From contig JBMHCT010000043.1 of NCBI GenBank assembly GCA_049889775.1, positions 186,001-250,000 of the forward strand: a DNA stretch of 64,000 bases, written 5' to 3'. The stretch is from Jejuia sp049889775 (GTDB lineage: Bacteria; Bacteroidota; Bacteroidia; Flavobacteriales; Flavobacteriaceae). A program made the translations under genes and the position numbers. A model generated the notes under the pieces. That model had not been told where the DNA came from and did not search any database. It saw nothing but the letters and a program-made list of their open reading frames with translations. Positions 23,781 to 32,962 of this stretch are shown here, piece by piece. Position 1 is the stretch's first letter; each line of letters starts with the position of its first letter.

Positions 23781-25184
23781 ATGAAAACTTTTTTGGATAC
23801 TGATTTTATTCTTGAAACAGATACAGCAAGCACTTTATATCATAATAAAGCGGCAAAAATGCCAATTATAGATTATCACTGTCATTTAGACCCAAAGCAA
23901 ATTGCCGAAAACAAGAACTTCAATAACCTAACGGAAATTTGGTTGTATGGGGATCATTATAAATGGCGAGCCATGAGAACCAATGGTGTTGATGAAAAAT
24001 ATATTACTGGCGCCGCTAGCGACTGGGAGAAATTTTATGAATGGGCCAAAACAGTACCTTATACTATAAGAAACCCATTATACCATTGGACACACATGGA
24101 GCTAAAATCTTTTTTTGGCTACAACGGCATTTTGAATGAAAAAACAGCGAAGGAAGTTTGGGATTTGGCTAATGAAAAATTGCAAACCAAAGCTTATACA
24201 CCACAAGGTTTAATGGAAATGATGAAGGTGGAATTAGTATGCACCACGGACGACCCTATAGATAGTTTAGGATACCATAGACAAATAGCTGAAAGTGATT
24301 GCAAAATATCCGTATTGCCTACGTGGAGACCAGACAATACAATGGCTGTAGAAAACCCTCAAAGTTACAATTTGTATATAGATAAACTAGGCGAGGTTTC
24401 CGGAGTTAGTATCCATACTTTAGACGAGCTATTCGAAGTTTTAAATAAGCGTCATGATTTTTTCCATGAAAATGGTTGTAGGTTGTCAGACCATGGTATA
24501 GAGGAGTTTTACGCCGAAGATTTTTCTAAGGAAGAGGTTAAAACCATTTTTTTGAAAATACGTTCTGGACATAAATTAATAGCTTCTGAAATTAGAAAAT
24601 TTAAATCTGCAATGCTCTATGAATTTGGTGTAATGGATCATAAAAAAGGGTGGACGCAGCAATTTCACTATGGTGCAATAAGAAATAATAATAAAAGATT
24701 ACTATCGCAATTAGGCCCTGATACAGGTTTTGATTCTATTCACGATTTGAATAGTGCTGGCGCACTGTCTAAATTTTTAAATCGATTAGATTCTGCAGAT
24801 AAATTGGCAAAGACCATAATTTATAACTTAAATCCAGCCCAAAATGATGTTGTAGCCACAATGATTGGGAATTTCCAAGATGGAAGCGTTGCTGGGAAAA
24901 TGCAATTTGGTTCTGGTTGGTGGTTTTTAGATCAAAAAACTGGCATGGAAGCACAACTAAATTCGCTTTCAAACATGGGGCTTTTAAGTCGATTTGTTGG
25001 AATGTTAACTGATTCTAGAAGCTTCTTATCGTATCCTAGACATGAGTATTTCAGAAGAATTCTTTGTAATTTGCTAGGAAATGACGTAGAAAACGGCTTA
25101 ATCAATTATGACATGAACTTACTTGGCGATATGGTAGAAAACATTTGCTATTACAATGCTAAAAACTATTTCAATTTCAATTAA
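23781..25184 (+). CDS. uxaC: Glucuronate/galacturonate isomerase
   Basis: Converts D-glucuronate to D-fructuronate, or D-galacturonate to D-tagaturonate, in the cytoplasm. It belongs to the amidohydrolase-like UxaC family: metal-site motif IIDYHCHLDPKQIAEN at about residues 29-44, the stretch NLTEIWLYGDHYKWRAMRTNGV, CTTDDPIDSLGYH near 155, and SYPRHEYFRRILCNLLG near the C-terminus. The 467-residue length is normal and it has no signal peptide, in contrast to most of the following enzymes. It is the first gene of the glycan cluster and the only obvious uronate-catabolic enzyme in the window; the next steps (fructuronate reductase, mannonate dehydratase, KDG kinase) must be elsewhere. Confidence 0.96.
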   Translation: MKTFLDTDFILETDTASTLYHNKAAKMPIIDYHCHLDPKQIAENKNFNNLTEIWLYGDHYKWRAMRTNGVDEKYITGAASDWEKFYEWAKTVPYTIRNPLYHWTHMELKSFFGYNGILNEKTAKEVWDLANEKLQTKAYTPQGLMEMMKVELVCTTDDPIDSLGYHRQIAESDCKISVLPTWRPDNTMAVENPQSYNLYIDKLGEVSGVSIHTLDELFEVLNKRHDFFHENGCRLSDHGIEEFYAEDFSKEEVKTIFLKIRSGHKLIASEIRKFKSAMLYEFGVMDHKKGWTQQFHYGAIRNNNKRLLSQLGPDTGFDSIHDLNSAGALSKFLNRLDSADKLAKTIIYNLNPAQNDVVATMIGNFQDGSVAGKMQFGSGWWFLDQKTGMEAQLNSLSNMGLLSRFVGMLTDSRSFLSYPRHEYFRRILCNLLGNDVENGLINYDMNLLGDMVENICYYNAKNYFNFN

Positions 25185-25193
25185 AAAAGCGAG

Positions 25194-28028
25194 ATGAATA
25201 AGATGTTAAGATTAATTGGAATAATTTGTATTGTTTTTGCGGTAAAATTAAGTTCAGCTCAAGGAGATGTAAAAACAGAACTTCATTATTTATCAGGAAC
25301 GGACAAAGACAATTTAGTAGAATGGGATTTCTTTTGTTCTGATGGAAGACAAAGTGGAAAATGGATCAAAATTGGTGTGCCTTCTTGTTGGGAACAGCAA
25401 GGGTTTGGTACGTATGATTATGGCTCTGGCACAGGAAAATTAGAGCTGTCTTCAGAATACGGCCTATACAAATACAAATTTAATGTCCCTAAAGATTGGA
25501 AAAATAAAAACATCAAAATAGTCTTTGAGGGTGTGATGACTGATGCTGAGGTTAAAATTAACGGTAAGTTGGCAGGTCCTATTCACCAAGGTGCATTTTA
25601 CGAATTCAAATACGATATTTCAAAGTTGCTTAAATACGGGGCAGATAATTTGCTGGAAGTAAAAGTAAATAAAATGTCCGCCAATGAATCCATTAATCAT
25701 GCAGAAAGAGGTGCGGATTTTTGGGTGTTTGGCGGTATTTATCGTCCGGTGTATTTAAGTGTTTCCCCTAAAGATAATATCAATAGAGTGGCTATTGATG
25801 CTAAAGTTGATGGCCAAATTACAGCAGATGTATTTGTAGATTCTAAAAAAGCAAATGCTGTTGCCTTAGACCTTTTTGATTTAAAAGGAAATAAAGTTCA
25901 AAATATAAATGTTTCTGTAGCTAAAGAAAGTGGTAAATGGCAAGTAAAAGGAAAAGCTGAGAATGTAAAAACATGGAATCCAGAGTTTCCAAACCTATAC
26001 AAGCTTCAAATTTCCTTATTGGGCAAAAACAATAAAGTATTACACCAAATAGAAGAGCGTATCGGTTTCCGTACAGTAGAGGTACTTGAGGGAGATGGCA
26101 TTTATGTTAACGGAGAGCGTATAAAATTTAAAGGTGTTAATAGGCATGCTTTCCATCCGGCATCAGGCAGAACCACTTCAAAAGCGATTAGTATAGAGCA
26201 TGTTGAATTGATGAAAGACATGAATATGAATGCTGTACGCATGTCGCATTACCCACCAGATGTTCATTTTTTAGAGGTTTGTGATTCCCTTGGGCTTTTT
26301 GTGCTCGATGAGATTTGTACTTGGCACAACCCAATGCTGGATACCAAAGTAGCACGTAAAATAGTTGAAGAAACGGTGGTTCGCGATGTTAATCATCCAT
26401 CAATTATTTTGTGGGGTAATGGTAATGAGCAAGGTTGGAACCCAGAAGTAGATATAGACTTTGCAAAATGGGATATCCAGAAACGCGAGGTGGTTCATCC
26501 GTGGAGTATATATAAAAAGACGAATACCATTCATTATAGTCATTACCATTCCTTGATTAATGATTCCTATACAAAAGATAAAATTTTATTCCCAACAGAA
26601 TTCCTTCATGGTGTATATGATGGAGGCCATGGTGCAGGATTAGAGGATTATTGGTTAAGAATGTGGAACTTACCGTTAAGTGCTGGCGGTTTCCTTTGGG
26701 ATTTTGCAGATGAAGGTGTTGAACGTACCGACAGAAATAATGAAATAGATTTACAAGGCAATAAAGCTAATGACGGTATAGTTGGGCCGTATTTAGAAAA
26801 AGAGGCAAGCTATTTTACTATCAAAGAAATTTGGTCGCCAATTTATATTGAAGATAGATTCATTAAGGACGATTTTAACGGCATTTTCAGAATAGAAAAC
26901 CGTTACCATTACACCAATTTGAATAAAATCTCAATGACGGCTAAATGGTTGAAGTTTGCTGGCCCAGAGGGAGGAATGAGCAAAGTGATTTCAGAAGCTA
27001 AGGTTAAACTACCAGGATTGTTACCAAGTGGAAAAGGTAAATTTACTGTTGAAAAACCAGCCGACTGGAAATCTGCAGACGCTTTACACCTTACTGCCGT
27101 AGATGTCTACGGGAAGGAAATTTTCACATGGTCTTATCCAGTAGCAACTCCTAAGGCAGTTAGCCTACCGTTAGTATCCTATTCAGGAGATGGCGCTATA
27201 AAAACAGAAACTAAGGACCAAAAAGTAACGGTCGGGGCAAATGGTATGGCTTATGTGTTTTCAAAAGAAACGGGTACGTTGTTGGAAGTGCAGAAGGGAA
27301 ATAAAATTATTCCGCTTAAAGATGGTCCAATTATTTTCAATCAGAAAGCAAAAATAGAGGCTATTTCAGTGAACACTTTAGATGATAAAGTTGAAATACT
27401 AACAGTGTTTGAAAAGACGGATAAATCGCCAGGGTGGTCCACAGTAAAAGAATACGCTTCAGATATCATTAAATGGACTGTTCACCCTAACGGATTATTA
27501 GATTTAAGAGTTGAATTTAAAGGCTATAGAAACCTGAAAGGGTACAGGGGAATTACCTTTTCTTTTCCTGAAGAGGAAGTGGCTGGTATGAAATGGTTAG
27601 GAGATGGCCCTTATCGCGTATGGAGAAATAGAATGAAAGGAACACGTTTTCAAGTTTGGGAAAATGATTATAACAATACAGTAACAGGAGAAACGGGAGA
27701 ATATCAATTTGTGTATCCTGAATTTAAAGGTTTCTTTTCAAGTTTATATTGGTCAAAAGTTAAGGGGAACAACAATAACGGATTTACGGTATACTGCAGA
27801 ACACCACATACCTATTTTAGAATGTTAACACCTCAAGAACCCAAAAAAAACAGAAAAGGAAAAACCCATGTGATATTTCCAGAAGGAGATATATCATTTG
27901 TGATGAATATTCCAGGTATTGGTACTAAATTCCAAAAACCAGACAGCATGGGGCCACAAGGAAATCCAGAACATTATTTTGGAAATGATGACGAGCCTAT
28001 TGTAATGGATTTAACCTTTGAATTTTAA
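25194..28028 (+). CDS. GH2 family glycoside hydrolase, exported (first of tandem pair)
   Basis: Exported beta-glycosidase of 944 residues with a signal peptide ending near KLSSAQ (residue 23). It has the GH2 order: sugar-binding jelly roll (about 30-190), immunoglobulin-like domain (about 195-290), TIM barrel (about 295-600), and C-terminal beta domains. Active-site motifs are intact: GVNRHAFHPASG, acid/base Glu412 in WGNGNEQGW, and nucleophile Glu469 in PTEFLHG. GH2 includes beta-galactosidases, beta-glucuronidases and beta-mannosidases; the sequence does not decide between them, but beta-glucuronidase would fit UxaC directly upstream. It starts 9 bases after uxaC. A paralogue follows. Confidence 0.9.
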   Translation: MNKMLRLIGIICIVFAVKLSSAQGDVKTELHYLSGTDKDNLVEWDFFCSDGRQSGKWIKIGVPSCWEQQGFGTYDYGSGTGKLELSSEYGLYKYKFNVPKDWKNKNIKIVFEGVMTDAEVKINGKLAGPIHQGAFYEFKYDISKLLKYGADNLLEVKVNKMSANESINHAERGADFWVFGGIYRPVYLSVSPKDNINRVAIDAKVDGQITADVFVDSKKANAVALDLFDLKGNKVQNINVSVAKESGKWQVKGKAENVKTWNPEFPNLYKLQISLLGKNNKVLHQIEERIGFRTVEVLEGDGIYVNGERIKFKGVNRHAFHPASGRTTSKAISIEHVELMKDMNMNAVRMSHYPPDVHFLEVCDSLGLFVLDEICTWHNPMLDTKVARKIVEETVVRDVNHPSIILWGNGNEQGWNPEVDIDFAKWDIQKREVVHPWSIYKKTNTIHYSHYHSLINDSYTKDKILFPTEFLHGVYDGGHGAGLEDYWLRMWNLPLSAGGFLWDFADEGVERTDRNNEIDLQGNKANDGIVGPYLEKEASYFTIKEIWSPIYIEDRFIKDDFNGIFRIENRYHYTNLNKISMTAKWLKFAGPEGGMSKVISEAKVKLPGLLPSGKGKFTVEKPADWKSADALHLTAVDVYGKEIFTWSYPVATPKAVSLPLVSYSGDGAIKTETKDQKVTVGANGMAYVFSKETGTLLEVQKGNKIIPLKDGPIIFNQKAKIEAISVNTLDDKVEILTVFEKTDKSPGWSTVKEYASDIIKWTVHPNGLLDLRVEFKGYRNLKGYRGITFSFPEEEVAGMKWLGDGPYRVWRNRMKGTRFQVWENDYNNTVTGETGEYQFVYPEFKGFFSSLYWSKVKGNNNNGFTVYCRTPHTYFRMLTPQEPKKNRKGKTHVIFPEGDISFVMNIPGIGTKFQKPDSMGPQGNPEHYFGNDDEPIVMDLTFEF

Positions 28029-28032
28029 TTAT

Positions 28033-28071
28033 ATCCCCTTGAGGGGATTATAGGGGTGTTTTTACAACACC
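28033..28071. repeat. Double-hairpin intercistronic element (REP-like)
   Basis: Two adjacent stems: ATCCCCT/AGGGGAT with a 2-base loop (28033-28048) and GGTGTT/AACACC with a 5-base loop (28055-28071). It starts 5 bases after the first GH2 stop and precedes the second GH2. The composition is GC-richer than its surroundings, as for short palindromic repeats spread through flavobacterial genomes; it could equally act in mRNA stabilisation. Confidence 0.55.
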
Positions 28072-28092
28072 TTCAACTAAACTAAATTATTT

Positions 28093-30939
28093 ATGAAACT
28101 CTTCAAGTTAGCACTTTGCGTTTTACTATTATTTTTTGGAATTAACACCAAAGCGTGTGCGCAAAAATCAGTAGAAAAAACAGAAACATATATTACATAT
28201 TTGTCTGGAACAGGAAAGGATGATACCGTAGATTGGGATTTTTACTGTTCCGATGGTATGAATAGTAAAAAATGGACTAAAATACCAGTGCCTTCTTGTT
28301 GGGAATTACAAGGTTTTGGTGATTATAACTACGGTCGCGATTATAAAGACAACAAGCATTATTATGATGAACATGGGCTTTATAAGCACAAGTTTCAAGT
28401 GCCTTCAGAATGGAAAAACAAAGCAATAAACATTGTTTTTGAAGGTGTTATGACGGATGCCGAAGTGAAAATTAACGGTAAATCGGCCGGAGTAAAACAC
28501 CAAGGCGCCTTTTACGAATTTAAATATGATATTTCAAAACTTTTAAAGTATGGTGGTGAAAACTTGCTAGAAGTAAAAGTTAATAAAATGTCTAGCAATG
28601 CCTCTATTAATGCGGCCGAAAGACAAACAGATTTCTGGATTTTTGGAGGCATATACCGTCCCGTTTATTTAGAAGTATTACCTAAAAAACATATTGAGCG
28701 TGTTGCTATTGATGCTCAAGCCGATGGCAGTATTAATGCTGAAATGCATTTGAGTACTACTAAAGCCAGTTCGGTTAGTTTGATTTTAACCGATGTTAAT
28801 GGGGAGAAAGTTCAAGATTTAGACATAAAAAATCTATCCAAGGAAAATAGTAAGTGGGCGTTTTCTGCTATGGCTTCCAACGTTAAAACTTGGAATCCTG
28901 AAAAACCAAATTTGTATCAACTTCAATTTGAATTAAAAGATAAAAAAGGAAACACATTACATAAAATTTCTAAGCGTATCGGATTCCGAACTGTAGAAGT
29001 GAGAGAAAGTGATGGTATCTATGTAAATGATGTAAAAATTAAGTTTAAAGGCGTGAACCGTCATAGCTTTTACCCAAGTTCAGGGCGTACCACTTCAAAA
29101 GCATTGAGTATCGAGCATATCAAAATGATGAAGGATATGAACATGAATGCGGTGCGTATGTCACATTACCCACCAGATGTACATTTTTTAGATGCATGTG
29201 ATTCACTGGGATTATTCGTAATAGACGAAGTTTGTACATGGCACGTACCCTATTTAGATACTAAGGTTGGGAAGAAAATCATAAAAGAAGCTCTAGTTAG
29301 AGATGTAAACCATCCATCTATATTGATTTGGGCCAATGGTAACGAATCGGGTTGGAATCAAGCTTTAGATGGTGAATATGCAAAACATGATATCCAAAAA
29401 AGAAAAGTTATTCATCCATGGGCTATTCACGGAAAGACCAATACCATGCACTATCCCGAGTATCATATTTTTGCTTATGATGCGCCTACTAAAGACAAAA
29501 TTTATTTCCCAACAGAGTTTTTACACGGATTGTATGATGGTGGGCACGGTGCTGGTTTAGATGCCTATTGGAAACAAATGTGGAATATGCCACTATCAGC
29601 AGGTGGTTTTTTATGGGATTTTGCAGATGAAGGTGTTGTGCGTACAGATAAAAATGGCATTATAGATTTAGATGGAAACCATGCGGCAGATGGTATTGTA
29701 GGGCCCTATGGTGAAAAAGAAGGAAGTTATTTTACAATTAAAGAAGTTTGGTCGCCAATTTATATCGAAGACCGATATATTAAAGCTGATTTCACTGGAA
29801 TATTTCGGGTTGAAAACAGATACCATTATACCAATTTAGATGAATGTACTTTAACCGCTAAATGGGTGAATTTTGAAGGGCCTAAAGGTTCTAAAGACTA
29901 TAAGGTGATGTCTGAAAGCAAGGTGGAATTGCCAAAACTATCACCAGGAATAAAAGGAACTTTTAAAGTTGAAAAGCCTGAAAATTGGAAATCTGCAGAT
30001 GCCTTGTACTTAACAGCTACAGACCCTCAAGGCATGGAAATTTTCACATGGTCGTATCCAATAAAAACCCCTGAGCAAATTAACAGTGGCAACCTGAAAA
30101 AGAGCAGTGCTGGAAGTGTTACCGCCGAAACTGAAGGAGAATTAATTAGAGTGAATGCCAATGGTATAAGCTTTGTGTTTTCAAAAAAAATAGGATTATT
30201 AAAAGAGGTTAAAAAAGGAGGAAAGGTAATTCCTTTAAAAGATGGACCTATTCTCTTAGGCTCTAAATCTAAATTAGATACGGTTTATGTGGTTGAGTCC
30301 AATAATAAAGTTGAAATTTTTGCTCTAGATGAGAAAAAGCATAAATATCACGATTGGAAAGAAAATCATGAGACCACCCAAGATTTCTTTAAATGGACTA
30401 TTAATTCTAATGGACTATTAGATTTACATGTTGAAATCAGAAATATTAAAATGCTCAAGGAATATATGGGTATTACCTTTTCTTTTCCAGAGGAAGAAGT
30501 TAAAGGTATGAAATGGTTAGGCGATGGCCCTTACCGTGTATGGCGAAATAGAATGAAAGGAACACAATTTAAAGTTTGGGAAAATGATTACAACAATAGT
30601 GTTACAGGAGAGTCTGGTTTTGTATACCCAGAATTTAAAGGGTTTTTCTCAAGTTTAAACTGGGTAAATGTAAAAGGAAATCACGATAATGGGTTTACGG
30701 TATATTGTAATTCCAACGACACCTATTTACGTATGCTAACACCTAAACAACCTCAAGCGCCTAAAAAAGGAGCTACAGTAAAAGAGTTTCCTAAAGGTGA
30801 TATTTCATTTGTAAAAAACATACCAGGCATTGGTACTAAATTTAAAGAGCCTTTTAAACTTGGGCCTACAGGTAACGAAGTACATTATTTTGGTAATGAT
30901 GATAATCCTGTGGTTGTGGACATATCATTCGAATTTTAG
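28093..30939 (+). CDS. GH2 family glycoside hydrolase, exported (second of tandem pair)
   Basis: A 948-residue paralogue of the preceding GH2, clearly from tandem duplication: stretches such as FEGVMTDAEVKING, HQGAFYEFKYDISKLLKYG and PEEEV-GMKWLGDGPYRVWRNRMKGT are near identical. Signal peptide about residues 1-23 (ending KACAQ). GH2 domains are in the same order. Catalytic residues are retained: acid/base Glu418 in WANGNESGW, nucleophile Glu475 in PTEFLHG, and GVNRHSFYPSSG. It differs by an insertion RDYKDNKHYYDE in the N-terminal domain and in loop residues (CTWHVPYLD versus CTWHNPMLD), so its preferred linkage or decoration may differ from its neighbour's. Confidence 0.9.
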   Translation: MKLFKLALCVLLLFFGINTKACAQKSVEKTETYITYLSGTGKDDTVDWDFYCSDGMNSKKWTKIPVPSCWELQGFGDYNYGRDYKDNKHYYDEHGLYKHKFQVPSEWKNKAINIVFEGVMTDAEVKINGKSAGVKHQGAFYEFKYDISKLLKYGGENLLEVKVNKMSSNASINAAERQTDFWIFGGIYRPVYLEVLPKKHIERVAIDAQADGSINAEMHLSTTKASSVSLILTDVNGEKVQDLDIKNLSKENSKWAFSAMASNVKTWNPEKPNLYQLQFELKDKKGNTLHKISKRIGFRTVEVRESDGIYVNDVKIKFKGVNRHSFYPSSGRTTSKALSIEHIKMMKDMNMNAVRMSHYPPDVHFLDACDSLGLFVIDEVCTWHVPYLDTKVGKKIIKEALVRDVNHPSILIWANGNESGWNQALDGEYAKHDIQKRKVIHPWAIHGKTNTMHYPEYHIFAYDAPTKDKIYFPTEFLHGLYDGGHGAGLDAYWKQMWNMPLSAGGFLWDFADEGVVRTDKNGIIDLDGNHAADGIVGPYGEKEGSYFTIKEVWSPIYIEDRYIKADFTGIFRVENRYHYTNLDECTLTAKWVNFEGPKGSKDYKVMSESKVELPKLSPGIKGTFKVEKPENWKSADALYLTATDPQGMEIFTWSYPIKTPEQINSGNLKKSSAGSVTAETEGELIRVNANGISFVFSKKIGLLKEVKKGGKVIPLKDGPILLGSKSKLDTVYVVESNNKVEIFALDEKKHKYHDWKENHETTQDFFKWTINSNGLLDLHVEIRNIKMLKEYMGITFSFPEEEVKGMKWLGDGPYRVWRNRMKGTQFKVWENDYNNSVTGESGFVYPEFKGFFSSLNWVNVKGNHDNGFTVYCNSNDTYLRMLTPKQPQAPKKGATVKEFPKGDISFVKNIPGIGTKFKEPFKLGPTGNEVHYFGNDDNPVVVDISFEF

Positions 30940-31001
30940 GTATTATGATATGCTTTGGCGTATCCTAAAGCTTTACTTTTCAGAGATTAAAATTTAAGAT
31001 G

Positions 31002-31037
31002 AACCTTTGGTGATAATTCAAATAATTATCAAAGGTT
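31002..31037 (+). promoter_or_regulatory. Strong intercistronic hairpin before the first sulfatase
   Basis: Arms AACCTTT-GGT-GATAATT and AATTATCAAAGGTT pair over 14 positions with a 3-base bulge (GGT) and a 5-base loop. No T-run follows, so it looks like an RNA processing or stability element rather than a terminator. Confidence 0.5.
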
Positions 31038-31064
31038 ATATGTGATAGCTAAAACATTAAAAAT

Positions 31065-32957
31065 ATGCACATAAAAACAAAATATTCACTATTATCAATA
31101 CTTGCTGTAGTAGTATTATGCAATATTGCATTTATCAACCCAAAAGAGAAAAAACAACCCAAAGAAGAAAAACAAAAAACGTCTTTACAAAACGAAACAA
31201 AACCTAATATTTTATGGATTGTCACGGACGACCATCGTTATGATGCAGTTAGGGCATTTAATAAGATGTTGCACAATAGAGAAATGAGTGAATTGGGGTA
31301 TGTAGAATCACCCAATATTGACCGTTTAACCGAAATGGGAACTACATTTATTAATTCCTATTGTCACTCTGCAGTGTGTGCTCCTTCAAGAACAGCAATG
31401 CATTTGGGTAGGTATCCGTTCCGTTCGGGGATTTACAGTTTTGAATATTATAATAATACCCCAGAGCATTTTAAACCTACATTACCTGAACAAATGGCTA
31501 GCGAAGGCTATCAAACCTTTCATGTGGGTAAATTAGGAGTACGTATTAAAACACTAAAAAACGGTAAAACAAAAGCGCACCCAATTTATCAGAATGACAT
31601 TAACTTTAAAAAAATGCATAAAGATGGTTTAACAGACTGGGGTAAAGATTGGATTCCTGAAGTAGATGGCGAAAAGCTAAAAGAACCATTAAAAAGTACC
31701 GAATATTTTGTAGAACCAGATGGCACATTCACCTATGCATCTTTAGAATTAGAAAAGGAAAGACCAGAGCATAAAGGGAAAATAGAGGCATTTAATAAAA
31801 AGTATGACATCTTACGCCATTATAAAGCATCTCAAGAAGAGCATCCAACAAAAGGAATGATTATTTCTGGGGTGAGCCCGCAACCAGCGGGTAAGAATAG
31901 AGATGGCTATTACAACATTGTCTTAAAAGATTATTTAAAAAATACAGAATCAAAATTTAAGGTGGGGTCACAAACGGTAAATGGTATAGACCCTTCTACG
32001 CCTCTGTTTGTGCATTTAGGTTACAACTTCCCACATACTCCTGTATTACCGCCCGCAGATTACCGTGAACGTTTTCAAAAGCACGACTATAAAATTCCTG
32101 TGTTAACAAGTGAAGAGTTTAAAGATATCCCAAAACAGATTAAAGGTTTTATTAAAAGTAAAGGTTCAGACCATTTTACAAAAGAACAAAAGTTGAAAAT
32201 GGTTCAAGATTACTATGCCTTTTGTGCCTATGGTGATGCTCTAATTGGAGATGCAGTAGATGCTTTTATTGAATATAGCGAATCTAGAAATCAACCCTGG
32301 ACTATTGTTTATGTTCACGGAGACCATGGTTGGAAATTGAATGACCATGGTGCTGTTTCTAAGTGTACACCTTGGGATGTTGATAGCCATAATCCAATTG
32401 TAATCGTATCATCAGACAAAAAGAAATTTCCAGCAGGAAAAGTAGTTGAGAAATATACCGAATTTGTAGACATAGCTCCTACAATTCTTGCAGATGGTGG
32501 TGCAAATTTAGATTCTGAAAAGTACGATTATCTAGATGGTATGGATATGGCAAAAATTGTTGATGGAACAGCTCCGGTACGTGATTATATTATAGGAGAA
32601 AGTCATGCTGCTACAGGTCCCCGTGCCTTTATACGAACTAAAGATTATGTGTTTTCAATGCAAATACGCCCGTATAAAACTAAAGTAGGGGAAAATATAA
32701 CATGGGCTAAAAATGCTAGTTATGAAAACATAGACCCAAGCCTATACCACACTAAAAAAGATCCTAAAGAAATAAAAAACTTGGCGTTTGATAAGAAGTA
32801 CAAGAAAATTGCAATGAAAATGAGAGAAAAGCTTACTAATATTGTGCTTGGTGATAACAGGGTAGAAGTAGATTGGCAAAAATGGGGGACAGGAACACAG
32901 ATATTCAGAAGTAATTTTGCACCAGGGGCACATGATTATAAACTAAACTTAAAATAA
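31065..32957 (+). CDS. S1-family sulfatase (first copy), exported
   Basis: Removes sulfate esters from a carbohydrate. The protein has 630 residues, with an N-terminal hydrophobic segment (about 8-24) acting as signal peptide or anchor, then a Lys/Glu-rich linker. S1 motifs: metal ligands in VTDDHRYD, formylglycine site Cys105 in CAPSR, and VHGDHGWKLNDHGAVSK with the second metal site and substrate lysine. The usual GKWHLG motif is replaced by GKLGVR, so the conserved lysine is present but the following histidine is missing. It needs an anaerobic-type or other sulfatase maturase, not seen in this window. It follows the GH2 pair after a hairpin-bearing 125-base spacer. Confidence 0.92.
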   Translation: MHIKTKYSLLSILAVVVLCNIAFINPKEKKQPKEEKQKTSLQNETKPNILWIVTDDHRYDAVRAFNKMLHNREMSELGYVESPNIDRLTEMGTTFINSYCHSAVCAPSRTAMHLGRYPFRSGIYSFEYYNNTPEHFKPTLPEQMASEGYQTFHVGKLGVRIKTLKNGKTKAHPIYQNDINFKKMHKDGLTDWGKDWIPEVDGEKLKEPLKSTEYFVEPDGTFTYASLELEKERPEHKGKIEAFNKKYDILRHYKASQEEHPTKGMIISGVSPQPAGKNRDGYYNIVLKDYLKNTESKFKVGSQTVNGIDPSTPLFVHLGYNFPHTPVLPPADYRERFQKHDYKIPVLTSEEFKDIPKQIKGFIKSKGSDHFTKEQKLKMVQDYYAFCAYGDALIGDAVDAFIEYSESRNQPWTIVYVHGDHGWKLNDHGAVSKCTPWDVDSHNPIVIVSSDKKKFPAGKVVEKYTEFVDIAPTILADGGANLDSEKYDYLDGMDMAKIVDGTAPVRDYIIGESHAATGPRAFIRTKDYVFSMQIRPYKTKVGENITWAKNASYENIDPSLYHTKKDPKEIKNLAFDKKYKKIAMKMREKLTNIVLGDNRVEVDWQKWGTGTQIFRSNFAPGAHDYKLNLK

Positions 32958-32962
32958 TTTAA

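Noticed and set aside
31065..31150. Lipobox in the first sulfatase (VVVLC)
   Set aside because: Residue -1 is leucine where Gly, Ala or Ser is needed, so lipid modification is unlikely.
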